From assembly GCA_017541305.1 (NCBI GenBank), contig JAFXZJ010000054.1:1-64000 (forward strand): a DNA stretch of 64,000 bases. The letters run 5' to 3'. The translations under genes were made by a program, and so were the position numbers. The notes under the pieces were generated by a model that was given only the letters and a program-made list of their open reading frames with translations, searched no databases and was not told the origin of the DNA. The DNA is from Clostridia bacterium (GTDB taxonomy: Bacteria; Bacillota; Clostridia; Christensenellales; CAG-138). Below, one piece after another: positions 9,601 to 18,821 of the stretch; the first letter of the stretch is position 1, and every line of letters starts with the position of its first letter.

Positions 9601-9857
9601 GTGGCGAACTCGCTGGGAAGGTATTCCTTGATCGCCACGCGGCGTTCGAGCACCGCGTCAAAGCCCGCGTACGTTACTCCGAAGCCGCCGTAACCGAGCG
9701 CGCGGCCGACAAGGTATCGGTCGCTTTTGAGCCACGTTCCCGGCGCAAGCTGATACGCCTCCCTGGGCTCCGTATTCCTTTTCAGATCGGAGCCGCAGAA
9801 GGGGCAGAACCCATCGGCGTCCTCTATCATTCTCGCGCAGTCAAAGCAAATCTTCAT
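6699..9857 (-). CDS. Transmembrane Ser/Thr kinase with two PASTA domains and Listeria-Bacteroides repeats
   Basis: A 1052-residue Hanks-type kinase. Residues 1-27 are a four-Cys zinc ribbon (CFDC...CPFC). The kinase domain (about 47-315) has the glycine loop GYGGFG, VAIK Lys77, HRD Asp192 and DFG Asp210, so it should be active. One TM helix follows (about 341-363). Outside are PASTA domains at about 380-443 and 452-512, an Ig-like beta domain, a Pro/Thr stalk, two Listeria-Bacteroides repeats (each ending in YGW/HW-type strands) and an aromatic- and Cys-rich C-terminal domain of about 230 residues. PASTA domains usually sense peptidoglycan fragments. It lies 39 bases before the caspase-like gene. 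Confidence 0.88.
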   Translation of the reverse strand: MKICFDCARMIEDADGFCPFCGSDLKRNTEPREAYQLAPGTWLKSDRYLVGRALGYGGFGVTYAGFDAVLERRVAIKEYLPSEFATRTPGTVNVSVFGGDESEASYIKGLQSFVDESERLSKFRSIEGIVSIYDCFFENNTAYMVMELLDGRTVKAMLEEEGPQSFADTMNVIVPVLDALSQVHSKGIVHRDISPDNIFITNEGRVKLLDFGAARYATANVSKSLSVILKPGYAPPEQYRSRGNQGAWSDVYACAATMYKMLTGVTPEESLERASNDTLKAPSRLGADIPAGAETALLNALNTNIDCRTQTAEEFKNELLSTEVPRKDDKREMKPWALSRWVYAALAGVLLLGGVLAALLLSGVIDLKGSVSIDKIASGRKTVPDFVGLTEDEAKTRFGDWSFAITGSEETDAVDVGCIMAQDPRYGELVMPGTPINVTVNRGMASEQEEGVMPYLRGTDLNEANALLSGHAVDLIYEYDDTVSAGVIKGTDPDSGAALKPEQSVTLIVSRGGLLSDIELPFGSSIAMDADSDPLRISDIYKLVPANIDPAKVSVDVTNDGTEYSRIEDGYLIVDVEKLTDTAVQSITVAASMLNEDTGETVSIEKQVKVTVYIVRETVSDSPEPSDTASPEPETPEPTSTPVPEITVTPHTPATPSPTPGATPETWTPIPEPDIAVRFLGNGGTPESQTRWYYRGRKLGELPTVTRSGYSFGGWWTEAAGGTQVSSNTVVNNSFTVYAHWERIVTPIPHFTIRLDPNGGRVSPASIEAQYGQPIGSLPVPIRDYYGFAGWFTADGEQVHSSTVFNTTSDITLTARWNPNPVSGWVLYENMPSDAQIVEEKWTYTKTTTIESYETSMEGFDRIGGRWVEADRGSFNYSNEFPSGFDTSHSLYSAYNVQPRTDYETETEKQTVSNTHKGYIYWHWMYDVSYANTTTRAISSRRGFWDYNGGQSSSAFNYKYFTAIASTADCPYLDNYYCCSQNLPSYYCHSIITDTTHVGTPRMFRFKYYECSWTRYRMLFTYQKVEDLTSYSPVSPSSTITNVQHWVRYRAR

Positions 9858-9874
9858 ATCGGTCTCCGCTGTGC

Positions 9875-12445
9875 TTACTCGATGACCCCGTTGGGGTGCA
9901 TCGCCCTGTATTCGGTGTACTGCCTGCGATCTACGCCGCTGCTCCTCAGCTCCACCTCGTTGAGCTTTGGCAGGGGGATTATGGGCGAGATATCGCTTAT
10001 CCTGTTCCCCGTTGCATGAAGCACCTCGAGCCCGGTCATGCCCGCAAGGGGAGTAAGATCCTCTATCCCCGTCGAATTGAGATAAAGCTTTTTCATATTG
10101 ACAAGCCCGCTGAGCGCCTCATAGCCCTGCGTGATGGGGTTATCGGCCAATATAAGGCTTTCGAGCTTTGTGAGCCCCGCAAGCGGAGCGATATTGCCTA
10201 TCCTGTTCTTCTGGAGCCCCAGCGCCGTGAGCTCGGTAAGACCCGCAAGGGGCGAAATATCGGCGATATCGTTTTCCCTGAGCTCGAGCGCGCGAAGCTT
10301 GCCGAGCGTTCCGAGCGGCGATATGTCCGTGATGCGGTTGTTGTTGAGCATGAGCGTGGTGAGCTCATTAAGCTCCCCTATGGGAGATACGTCCGTGATG
10401 CGGTTGTTTTTGAGCTCGAGCAGGAAGAGATTCCTGAATTTGGCAACGTCGCTTATATCTGTAAGGCCCAGATCGTTTAAAACAAGCTTTTTGACCTGCC
10501 ACAGATCGCGGTTGCGCACGACGGGGCCGAAGCCGCAGGCCTGCCTGACCGCGCGCTCGAACGCGGCGTCGGAAAACACGACTATCGCGTCCGGCGAATC
10601 GGGGGATACGGTGGGCGCCGCGGCCGCGCGGGTGACGACCACCCTGCGCCTGTCGGAAACGGTGACCGTGCGGCCGGTGAACTCGTCGCGCATGGACGCG
10701 GTGACGGTTATATAGGTTTCGCCGACTCCCGTGGGGGTGAATATGCCGTCGACGAATCTTGCCACCGATTCGTTTTCGGAGGCGCATACGACGCTGCATT
10801 TGCCGTCCTCTATGTTTGCTGGGATGAGCGTGTAGGGCACCTCGGCCCTTCCGCTTCGGATATCGAGCTCTATCGTGCTGCCTTCGTAATCAAAGCGCAC
10901 GTCCTCAAGCAGACCGCCGCGGCTGACTATCAGCTCCACGCCGTCGCCCTCGCGGTATTCGGCTCCGGCGGAGGGCGCGCTGCCCTTCACCCTGCCCGAA
11001 ACGACGCTTCTGTCATATTCATATCTGACGCTTATATTCGCGCCGGTGAGCCTGCCCCGGGCGGCTTCAAGGCTTTCGCCGCGAAGATACGGCATAATGC
11101 CCGCCGCGGTTTCGACGCCGCGGTTGACTATTATATTGATGGGCGTTCCCGGAGGCACCGAATCGCCGAAGCCCGGATCCTGCGCCATGATGCAGCCGAC
11201 CGCGACGTCTTCGGAAACATCGCTGCCGACCGTCCTCAGCTCCCATTCGGGCTGAGCGGAATGCACCTCGTCCTCGGTCATTCCGATTATATTGGGAACG
11301 GTGATATTGCCGCTGGTTATCCTGGATATCGCGGGCGTTCCGAAGCTTATCACGCCCGTGAGCAAGAGCGCGGCAAAAACGGCGCCCGCGCTGAGCACGC
11401 CCGCAAGCAGCCAATAGACCCATTTGGGGAGCGACCAGGGCTTTTTGCCCTTGACGTCGGTATAGCGCACCACCGTGACGGTGCTGCGAAGCTGATCCAA
11501 AAGCTCCTCCGCGGAGCGCGTGCGGCAGCTTGCCTCCACGTTGAGCGCGTTGAGTATGGCCGTTTCGGCGTTTTTGGGCAGCTTTACCCCGAGCTTGGAA
11601 GGGGGTATGAGCGTATCGTGCGCGGCTCTTTCAAGCGCGTCATCGGGCTTTCTGCCGGTGAGCATGCGGTAGAGCGTGGCGCCGGCCGCATAGACGTCCG
11701 ACCAGGGACCCTGATCGCCCCTGGTGGTGTACTGCTCCTTGGGCGCATAGCCGTATTTCAAAATGACCGAAAGGCTTTTTTCGGAAATGGCGGAGGCGTA
11801 TCTTGACGCGCCGAAATCCAGCACCTTCACCCTGCCGTCGTTCGTTAAGAAAATATTGTCGGGAGAGATATCGCGGTGGATGATGCCCTGTGAATGCACC
11901 TGCCTGAGCGCATCCAGCACCGGGATCATGATCTCAAGCGCTTCGTTATAGGGCAGGCGGCCGCGTTCATCCAGATAGCTTTTGAGCGTTTGCCCGTCAA
12001 GCAGCTCCATGACGAGATATGCGGTGTCGTTCTCAACGAAGCAGTCGAATATGTTCACTATGCTGTCGACGCTGTTGAATTTGGCAAGCCTTTCGGCCTC
12101 GTCCATAAAGCTTTGCAGACCGCTTATGAACTGCGTTTCGGTCGCTTCGCCGGGAAAGACGCTGACCTTTACGGTGCCGGGAAGCCTTGTTGCAAGCTCG
12201 CCCGGGAGGAATTCCTTTATCGCCACGCGCTTTTCAAGCAGCGCGTCAAAGCCCGCATAGGTCACGCCGAATCCGCCGTAACCCAGTGCGCGGCCGACTA
12301 TATAGCGATAATTCTTGAGCATCTGCCCGGGAGTGAGATGATAGGCTTCACGCGGGGACGGATCGGCGCGGGTGTCGGCGCCGCAGTATGGGCATACGGT
12401 CTGATCGGTATTGATCACGTGCGCGCAGTCATAACAAAGCTTCAT
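9875..12445 (-). CDS. Transmembrane Ser/Thr kinase with PASTA domains and leucine-rich repeats
   Basis: An 856-residue paralogue of the neighbouring kinases. It has an N-terminal zinc ribbon (CYDC...CPYC), a kinase domain with VAIK Lys77, HRD Asp192 and DFG Asp210, a TM helix near 340-362, two PASTA domains and an Ig-like domain. The C-terminal 220 residues hold about eight internalin-type leucine-rich repeats with the pattern L-x-L-x-x-N-x-I-x-D-I-S-P-L, a typical protein- or ligand-binding surface. The activation-segment motif is KYGYAPKEQY rather than the KPGYAPPEQY of its siblings. It ends 17 bases before the next kinase gene. Confidence 0.88.
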   Translation of the reverse strand: MKLCYDCAHVINTDQTVCPYCGADTRADPSPREAYHLTPGQMLKNYRYIVGRALGYGGFGVTYAGFDALLEKRVAIKEFLPGELATRLPGTVKVSVFPGEATETQFISGLQSFMDEAERLAKFNSVDSIVNIFDCFVENDTAYLVMELLDGQTLKSYLDERGRLPYNEALEIMIPVLDALRQVHSQGIIHRDISPDNIFLTNDGRVKVLDFGASRYASAISEKSLSVILKYGYAPKEQYTTRGDQGPWSDVYAAGATLYRMLTGRKPDDALERAAHDTLIPPSKLGVKLPKNAETAILNALNVEASCRTRSAEELLDQLRSTVTVVRYTDVKGKKPWSLPKWVYWLLAGVLSAGAVFAALLLTGVISFGTPAISRITSGNITVPNIIGMTEDEVHSAQPEWELRTVGSDVSEDVAVGCIMAQDPGFGDSVPPGTPINIIVNRGVETAAGIMPYLRGESLEAARGRLTGANISVRYEYDRSVVSGRVKGSAPSAGAEYREGDGVELIVSRGGLLEDVRFDYEGSTIELDIRSGRAEVPYTLIPANIEDGKCSVVCASENESVARFVDGIFTPTGVGETYITVTASMRDEFTGRTVTVSDRRRVVVTRAAAAPTVSPDSPDAIVVFSDAAFERAVRQACGFGPVVRNRDLWQVKKLVLNDLGLTDISDVAKFRNLFLLELKNNRITDVSPIGELNELTTLMLNNNRITDISPLGTLGKLRALELRENDIADISPLAGLTELTALGLQKNRIGNIAPLAGLTKLESLILADNPITQGYEALSGLVNMKKLYLNSTGIEDLTPLAGMTGLEVLHATGNRISDISPIIPLPKLNEVELRSSGVDRRQYTEYRAMHPNGVIE

Positions 12446-12471
12446 TTTGCCCCCCGATAAATAATCTTTTT

Positions 12472-12545
12472 GGCGCGTACAATACGCGCCGCGGTGATCG
12501 GTGCAATGGGAATACGCTTCCGGAAGTCCGGGCTTTCCGGAAGCG
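12472..12545 (-). repeat. Two intercistronic hairpins between kinase genes
   Basis: The 108-base gap holds two inverted repeats: GGCGCGTA/TACGCGCC (12472-12490) and CGCTTCCGGAA/TTCCGGAAGCG (12515-12545). Neither is followed by a T-run on the minus strand, so they are more likely RNA-processing, stabilising or attenuating structures than full terminators. Confidence 0.45.
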
Positions 12546-12553
12546 CGATCTTA

Positions 12554-14923
12554 TCAAACGTAGATGGTGCAGTTGGGAAGCGCGGCTCTGAGCTGTTCGA
12601 TCTGCGACTCGTCGGACGCGACGGGATTGCCCAGCAGATAGAGCTTCTTGAGCCTTGTGAGCCCCTTTAGGTCAAGCGCGCTGCTGATCTTGTTGTTGCC
12701 GAGATTCAGCGTCTCGAGCTTCTTGAGGTTCTTCATAGGCGAAACGTTGTTGATCTTGTTGCCCGCCAGATTGAGCGAGGTGAGGTTCGGGAACTTGGAA
12801 ATATCGCTGATATTCTCGAGGTTTTTCGAGGTGAGCGAAAGGCTTGTGATCCCGTTAAGGTATTCCTGCGTGATGGGATCGGTGCTTGAAAGCCCCTGAG
12901 ATTTCCTGAACGCCGACTCGAATCTGGAATCGACGAACGTTACCGGCTGCGGCTTGGGCGTGGCCGTGGGCTTGGGCGTGGGCGTTGCGGGCTTGGGGGT
13001 CTTGGTCGCCTTGGGCGTGTTGGTCACCGCCGCGTCGGGGCCGGAGGGCGCCGGCGTGGGAGCGGGCGTTTCGGGTATCTCGGTCGCCTCGGGCGCCTGC
13101 TCGCTCACGACGACCTTTTTGGAGGCCGTGAAAACCTTTTCCTCATTCGTCGTCTCATCGGTCATGGACGCCCTGACGTTGAGCGTCGTTTCGCCCACCT
13201 TGACCGGAGTGAGCATGCCGTCGGCGAAGGACGCGACGCTTGCGTCGTCAACGCTCCATTCGAGCTTCACCTTGCCCTCCTCGATATTGCGGGGAGTGAC
13301 AACGGCTTCCACCCTGAGCGGATCCTGGCCGTTCTTCAAAGATATTTCGTTCTCCGTCCAATCGATATTCACGCCGCTGAGCAGACCGCCGCGGCTTATC
13401 ACGAGCGTGACCTCCTGCCCTTCCGAAACGGCTTCGCCGTAATCGGGAACGGTGCTGCAAACGCTGCCGCTCTGCACGGTATCGTCATATTCGGTGAGTA
13501 TCTTCACGCTGTAAGCGGCGAGCATGGCCTCCGCTTCGGCCTGCTTCATGCCTCGCAGGAAGGGCATCTCGCCCTCCTTGACCTCGGTGCCGCGGTTGAC
13601 CACGACGTCGATGGGCTTTCCGGGAGCGACGTATGCGCCGAAGCCGGGATTCTGCTCCATTATGCAGCCGACCGCCACGGCGTCGGTCGCGTCGCTGGCC
13701 ACCGTTACGAAGGTCCAGTCGCTGAATCTGCTCTTGGCTTCCTCTTCCGTCATGCCCACAAGGTTGGGTACGAGCTTGAAGCCGCTGTAGGAATCGCGGT
13801 CGATGGAGGCCGCCTTGCCGAAGCTTATCACGCCGCTCATTATGAGCGCGGCAAACACGGCGCCCAGCAGGAATATGCCGCCCAGCACGAAATAGATCCA
13901 CTTGGGAAGCGACCAGGGGCTTTTGGCCCTGACGTCCTCGATCCTCTTTACCTCGGTGGTACCGAGAAGCTGCATCTTGAGCTCGGCGGCGGTCTGGGTG
14001 CGCGCGCCGGCATTTATATTAAGCGCGTTGAGTATTGCCGTCTCCGCCCTTTTGGGCAGCTTTGCGCCCAGCTTGGACGGGGGCTTGAGCGTATCCTTGG
14101 CCGCTCTTTCCAGCGCCTCGTCGGGAACGGTGCCCGTGAGCATCTTATACATAGTTGCGCCGACGGCGTACACGTCCGACCAGGAGCCCTGATTGCCCCT
14201 GGAGCGGTACTGCTCCTCGGGAGCGTAGCCCGGCTTCAATATGACCGAAAGGCTTTTGCCGGCGTTCGCCGTGGCATACCTTGCCGCGCCGAAATCCAGC
14301 AGCTTTATCTTGCCGTCCCTGGTCATGAAAATATTATCGGGAGAGATGTCCCTGTGGATGATCCCTTCCTTGTGCACCTCCGTAAGCGTATCGAGGACGG
14401 GAAGTATGATGCTGAGCGTTTCGTCATACGACAGCCTGCCCCTGCCCTTGAGATAGGATTTGAGCGTTTCGCCGTCAAGCAGCTCCATCACGATATAGGC
14501 GGTGTTGTTTTCGTTGAAGCAGTCATAGGTGGTGACTATGCCCTCGATCCTGTTGAACTTGGCAAGCTTTTCCGCCTCGTTGGTGAAGCTCTTCAAGCCC
14601 TTCATATACTGCATCTCGTTCTCTTCGCCGCCGAAAACGCTGAGGCTTATCGTGCCGGGCGTCCTTGTGGAATAATCGCTGGGAAGGTATTCCTTTATGG
14701 CGACGCGCTTTTCGAGCACGTTGTCATAGCCGGCATAGGTAACGCCGAAGCCGCCGTAACCGAGCGCGCGGCCTATCGTGTAGCGGCCGTTTCTGAGCGT
14801 TGTGCCGGGCGTCATCTGATACGCTTCCTTGGGCGCGTGATTGTTCTCAATATTTGAGCCGCAGAACGGGCAAATATTGACGTCATCCTTGATCGGGTTG
14901 GCGCAGTCAAAGCAGATCTTCAT
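12554..14923 (-). CDS. Transmembrane Ser/Thr kinase with PASTA domains, Pro/Thr stalk and short leucine-rich repeat block
   Basis: A 789-residue paralogue. Zinc ribbon (CFDC...CPFC), complete kinase domain (VAIKEYLPSD, IIHRDISPDNIF, LLDFGAARY), TM helix near 343-365, two PASTA domains, an Ig-like domain, a Lys/Pro/Thr-rich stalk (repeats of TPKP and TPKA) and about four leucine-rich repeats (LTSLNLAGNKI and similar) before the C-terminus. The kinase domain is closest to the 6699-9857 kinase in the activation loop (KPGYAPEEQYRSRGNQG). It is predicted active with a wall-spanning sensor. Confidence 0.88.
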   Translation of the reverse strand: MKICFDCANPIKDDVNICPFCGSNIENNHAPKEAYQMTPGTTLRNGRYTIGRALGYGGFGVTYAGYDNVLEKRVAIKEYLPSDYSTRTPGTISLSVFGGEENEMQYMKGLKSFTNEAEKLAKFNRIEGIVTTYDCFNENNTAYIVMELLDGETLKSYLKGRGRLSYDETLSIILPVLDTLTEVHKEGIIHRDISPDNIFMTRDGKIKLLDFGAARYATANAGKSLSVILKPGYAPEEQYRSRGNQGSWSDVYAVGATMYKMLTGTVPDEALERAAKDTLKPPSKLGAKLPKRAETAILNALNINAGARTQTAAELKMQLLGTTEVKRIEDVRAKSPWSLPKWIYFVLGGIFLLGAVFAALIMSGVISFGKAASIDRDSYSGFKLVPNLVGMTEEEAKSRFSDWTFVTVASDATDAVAVGCIMEQNPGFGAYVAPGKPIDVVVNRGTEVKEGEMPFLRGMKQAEAEAMLAAYSVKILTEYDDTVQSGSVCSTVPDYGEAVSEGQEVTLVISRGGLLSGVNIDWTENEISLKNGQDPLRVEAVVTPRNIEEGKVKLEWSVDDASVASFADGMLTPVKVGETTLNVRASMTDETTNEEKVFTASKKVVVSEQAPEATEIPETPAPTPAPSGPDAAVTNTPKATKTPKPATPTPKPTATPKPQPVTFVDSRFESAFRKSQGLSSTDPITQEYLNGITSLSLTSKNLENISDISKFPNLTSLNLAGNKINNVSPMKNLKKLETLNLGNNKISSALDLKGLTRLKKLYLLGNPVASDESQIEQLRAALPNCTIYV

Positions 14924-14952
14924 TTCGGTTCACCTTTTCAGAATAGTATTTT

Positions 14953-16593
14953 TCAATCGCCTGCGGAGGGGTCGGTCGGGGACGGCTCTTCCGTCGGTTT
15001 GCCGGGGGCCTCGGTGGGATTCACGGGAGTTATCGCGTGGGTCGGCCCGGGCGTGGCCGTGGGCCTTGAGTATGGAGTGGGCATGGGAGTTGCGATCTCG
15101 GTCGGCGCGGGCGTGGAAGGCAGCGGAGTCGGCTGCGGTGTGCCCGGCGCCTGTGCGGAGGGCCGGGGAGTGGCCGTGGCACGCGGGGTGGCCGAGGCGC
15201 TTGGCGCGGGAGTGGAAGGCAGCGGCGTGGCCCTGAGGGTTGCGGTCGGCCTTGCAGTGGGCACGGGCGTGCCGGTTGCCGCGGGTATGCCCGAAGAGCC
15301 GCTTGAGCCCACCGCCCGCAGCCTGCACGAATCGGTGGCATGCACCGTTTCGCCCGTTTTGGCATTGGTCATGGAGGCGAGCACCGTGATGGTGCTGCTG
15401 CCGGGAGCGGATACCGTGACCGCGCCGCCCGAAACCGATACTCCCGGATCGCCCGTGACTAACCATTCCAGCGTGACCGCGCCGGGATCCGTATTGGCGG
15501 GGATCAATCGGTAAGTCAGCCCGAACACCATGCTGCCGGACGTGAGGCTGATGCTCTTTTCGGAGCTGTCGAGCTCTATTCCCTCAAGCAGACCGCCCAG
15601 GCTGACAACAAGGCTGACCTCCTGCCCATCGGCAAGCGGCTCGCCGTAAGCGGGCTCGGTGCTGACTATCGCGTCCTTGAGCGTTGCGCTGTCGTATTCA
15701 TAGGTTTCGCGGATAGGATATCCCGCCAGCATTTCACGCGCTTCGGTTATGCTCATTCCGCGAAGATAGGGCATTTCGCCCTCGCTCGGGGCGACGCCGA
15801 CGTTGACCGTTATTTCGATGGGTGAATCGGGCTCCGCAAAGCTGCCGTATTCCGGCTCCTGCCGCACGATCACGCCGACCGGCACGTCGTCCGTCTGCAC
15901 GGGCTCGGCGAATATGAGCGGCCAATCGGGGTATGCGGCCCTTGCCTGCTCCTCTGTGAGCCCTACAAGATCGGGCACGTTGAGCAATATGCTTTCGGTC
16001 GGCTCGGGCTCCTCACCGGCGGTCTCGCCGAATTTGATAACGCCGGTGAGTATCAGCGCGGCAAGCACCGCGCAGGCGGCGATTATACCGCCCAGCAGCC
16101 AATAGACCCATTTGCCGGAGCGCTTTTTGCGCTCTCCGGGAAGCCTTAACGGCTCGCTCACGGCATAAGCGGTGTTGTTTTCGAAGAAGCAATCGACCAC
16201 GGCGTCGGAATTTGCGTCCGGCACGGTCGCCGCAAGCCGTTCGCTCCTTTCGGCAAACAGCCTGAGGTCCCTTAAATACGCGTCCTCGTTCCCCTTGCCC
16301 CGGTGTATCAGCACGTTGGGCTTTCCGGTCACCCTTGCGGCGATGCCCTCGGGGAAATATTCCGTGATCGCAACGCGCTTATTCGCATAGGTATCGAAGG
16401 CGGCGTACACAACGCCGTATTTATAGCTGTTCACCACGCGGCCGACCATATAACGCTCGTTACAGAGCATGGTGCCCGGGACGAGCTGACATTCCTCCTT
16501 GGGCCATCGGCCCTTCTCGGTATCGGCCCCGCAGTACGGGCAGGTCTTCGCGTCGTGATCTATAAGGTTTGCACAGTCAAAACAAAGCTTCAT
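14953..16593 (-). CDS. Truncated pseudokinase membrane protein with PASTA domains
   Basis: A 546-residue relative of the adjacent kinases that has lost most of the kinase. It keeps the zinc ribbon and the N-lobe, but the VAIK lysine is Thr77 (VAITEYFPEG), the glycine loop is NSYKYG, and about 180 residues (hinge, HRD, DFG and the whole C-lobe) are missing. Sequence passes directly from the hinge strand (TAYAVSEP) to the TM helix (161-186). Outside are two PASTA domains, an Ig-like domain and a long Pro/Thr/Ala stalk with no terminal domain. The reading frame is intact, so it is probably a maintained receptor or decoy rather than a dead gene. Catalysis is excluded. Confidence 0.82.
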   Translation of the reverse strand: MKLCFDCANLIDHDAKTCPYCGADTEKGRWPKEECQLVPGTMLCNERYMVGRVVNSYKYGVVYAAFDTYANKRVAITEYFPEGIAARVTGKPNVLIHRGKGNEDAYLRDLRLFAERSERLAATVPDANSDAVVDCFFENNTAYAVSEPLRLPGERKKRSGKWVYWLLGGIIAACAVLAALILTGVIKFGETAGEEPEPTESILLNVPDLVGLTEEQARAAYPDWPLIFAEPVQTDDVPVGVIVRQEPEYGSFAEPDSPIEITVNVGVAPSEGEMPYLRGMSITEAREMLAGYPIRETYEYDSATLKDAIVSTEPAYGEPLADGQEVSLVVSLGGLLEGIELDSSEKSISLTSGSMVFGLTYRLIPANTDPGAVTLEWLVTGDPGVSVSGGAVTVSAPGSSTITVLASMTNAKTGETVHATDSCRLRAVGSSGSSGIPAATGTPVPTARPTATLRATPLPSTPAPSASATPRATATPRPSAQAPGTPQPTPLPSTPAPTEIATPMPTPYSRPTATPGPTHAITPVNPTEAPGKPTEEPSPTDPSAGD

Positions 16594-16680
16594 CTGAGGT
16601 CTCTTTCTGTCGGTGTGCGGCGCGGGATCGGCGCCTGTGGGGAAATCACGGTTCGGTTTGGCAGGTGAATTATCAGGGTT

Positions 16681-18756
16681 TTATGTGTTGTCGGGGGGTG
16701 CGTCCGTGGGTTTGGGTGTCGGTGTGGGTGAGGGCGTAGGCGTTATGTTAATAAACGGCGGTTGAGTAGCCGGTGTTTCCGGCCTCGGAGTCGGAGTCGG
16801 CTTAGGCGTATTCGTCGGCTTAGGCGTCGGCGTTGCAGTCGGCTTGGGCGTATTCGTGGGCTTGGGCGTGTTCGTCGGCTTCGGCGTGGGCGTTGCGGGC
16901 CTTGGCGTCCTTGTGTTCCTTGGTGTGTTGGAAGGCGCGGCGGGCCTCGAGGTGGGCTTGGGGGTGGGAGCCGCGGTTACGGTGGGCTCCTCGGTGATCA
17001 TCTGCTTCCTTATGCAAAGGACCGTCACCGTTTTGTTCACGCTGACCGTTTCGCCGGTATCCTCGTTCACCATGTCCGCTTTTATGCCGATCTTTGCCGT
17101 CCATCTTTCCCTGATGGCGGGATCGAACACCAGATATCCATCCTGTATGGAGGCATGCTCCTTGCCGCTTGTAAGCTCCGCGCTGACGCTCACCTTGGAG
17201 GGATCGACGTTCGCGGGGAGGATATTATAGAGATTGCCGACCGGGATCGGGTCGTTTTCGATACTTGTGGATAGATCACCGCCCATGGGCAGCTCGATAT
17301 CCTCGAGCAGGCCGCCTCGGCTGACGACGAGCTTGATCTCCTGCCCCTTGGTCACGGGGGCGTTGTAATCGGGCTCGGTCGCGGATATCTTTCCCGCCTC
17401 GACGGTGCTGTCATACGCGGGCTCGACCGAGACGGTATAATCGGCAAGCATCGCCTGCGCTTCCTTGAGGCTTGTGCCCCTGAGATAGGGCATGATATCC
17501 TCCTCGACCGCCGCGCCGCGATTGACTACCACCTGCATGGTTTTTTCATTCAGCGAAACAGAGCTTCCGAATTCGGGCGACTGCTGCATTATGCAGCCGA
17601 CGGGGACCTTGTCGGTTTCGGCGCTGCCGACCGTTATGAAGCTCCAATCGGGATAAGCCGAGACCGCTTCATCCTCGCTCATGCCTATCACGTTGGGCGC
17701 CGAGACCCTTTCGGAGAACACGTCCTTATCGATGGTGGCGGTCTCTTTGAAGCCGCCGCGGATCATGAACAGCGCAAGCAGCACGCCGCCAAGCAGCATC
17801 ATGAGCACGGAAGCCAGCAGTATGCCGGGCTTGATCCTTTTCTTTTCGGGCTCCGCGGGCTTTGCCGCGGAAACGGGCAGGTTGAGGCCGAAGAAGCCGT
17901 TGACGAATTTGTTATAGGAGGATCCGTTCACGCCGATGGGCTCGAGCGCCTCCATGACGGCGGCGCTTTCGGCCTGGCCGACGCTTTTGTTTATGTCGGC
18001 GACAGGCACGAGCGTATCCGAATTCCTTGCGCCCATGCCCTGCGGAGTGCCGCCGAGCAGCTTATAACACACGGCCGCCGCGGAATAAGCGTCCGCGGTG
18101 GCAAGCGTTTCATCATTATAGCTTTTATGCTTATCGAGCCAATTATAGGGGTCGTCATGCTGCATGAGGCAGCCCGAGGCGCCGAGGGCGACGGATTCGG
18201 CAAAGCCCGCAAGCTGCCAGCCGTTCCTGCCGGAGGCGAATATGCACGCGGGGCTTACCGCGCCGTGGAATATGCCCTCGGAATGGAGCTGCGCGAGCGA
18301 GGAAAACAGATCGAAAAACTCGGTCTGAACGCCTTCCTGATCCATGCCGAGCTCCGGCCTGGAGGAAAGCGCGTTCGCTTCCGGAAGATCGTAGACCACG
18401 TAGCCGGTGCCGTTCGCCGTGATGAAATCGTATGCGCGCGCGATGCCCGGCAGGGGCTTGCGGCGCGAATGCACGTCGGTTTCAAGGCTAAGGTCGGACA
18501 CCAGAACGGCAAACTCCTCCGGAGAAACGCCGCTGCCAAGGACGATGCGATCGTTTTCGCGCTTTGAAACGAGCTTGACCGGGCAGAATTCGGCTATCAC
18601 GCAGCCCACTCCGTTCAGCTCGTTGAAGGCGTTATAGAATATGAAAAGATCGTTCCTCGACGTTTCTTCGATGAGCCTGTAGCCTCTTTCCAGCGAGGCA
18701 TACTGCGGAAGCGCGCTCACGTTGAACATGTTTGAGACCGTGTTTTGTTTATTCAT
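16681..18756 (-). CDS. Full-length pseudokinase membrane protein with PASTA domains and Pro/Thr stalk
   Basis: A 691-residue protein with a kinase fold but no catalytic residues: the VAIK lysine is Ala55 (VIAEFCP), HRDxxPDN is HGAVSPACIF (from His164) and DFG is GFA. The N-terminal zinc ribbon of its siblings is also gone. A TM helix (about 328-350), two PASTA domains, an Ig-like domain and a stalk of TPKPTN-type repeats follow. It could act as an allosteric partner or regulator of the active kinases, as pseudokinases such as MviN-linked and Fha-binding types do in other bacteria. That role is inference; the loss of catalytic residues is seen directly. Confidence 0.8.
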   Translation of the reverse strand: MNKQNTVSNMFNVSALPQYASLERGYRLIEETSRNDLFIFYNAFNELNGVGCVIAEFCPVKLVSKRENDRIVLGSGVSPEEFAVLVSDLSLETDVHSRRKPLPGIARAYDFITANGTGYVVYDLPEANALSSRPELGMDQEGVQTEFFDLFSSLAQLHSEGIFHGAVSPACIFASGRNGWQLAGFAESVALGASGCLMQHDDPYNWLDKHKSYNDETLATADAYSAAAVCYKLLGGTPQGMGARNSDTLVPVADINKSVGQAESAAVMEALEPIGVNGSSYNKFVNGFFGLNLPVSAAKPAEPEKKRIKPGILLASVLMMLLGGVLLALFMIRGGFKETATIDKDVFSERVSAPNVIGMSEDEAVSAYPDWSFITVGSAETDKVPVGCIMQQSPEFGSSVSLNEKTMQVVVNRGAAVEEDIMPYLRGTSLKEAQAMLADYTVSVEPAYDSTVEAGKISATEPDYNAPVTKGQEIKLVVSRGGLLEDIELPMGGDLSTSIENDPIPVGNLYNILPANVDPSKVSVSAELTSGKEHASIQDGYLVFDPAIRERWTAKIGIKADMVNEDTGETVSVNKTVTVLCIRKQMITEEPTVTAAPTPKPTSRPAAPSNTPRNTRTPRPATPTPKPTNTPKPTNTPKPTATPTPKPTNTPKPTPTPRPETPATQPPFINITPTPSPTPTPKPTDAPPDNT

Positions 18757-18821
18757 ACCTCATGACCCCCCGTCCGCAGCGGGACTAAAGGGCTCCTTTC
18801 TTACTTTCAAAAAGCGTTCCT

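Noticed and set aside
16750-16980. Dense short repeats that look like a minisatellite or CRISPR-like array
   Set aside because: They are in-frame codons for Pro/Thr/Lys stalk repeats in the pseudokinase. Spacing is irregular and there are no unique spacers or cas genes. The same applies to repeats near 15050, 12960, 40700 and 42050.
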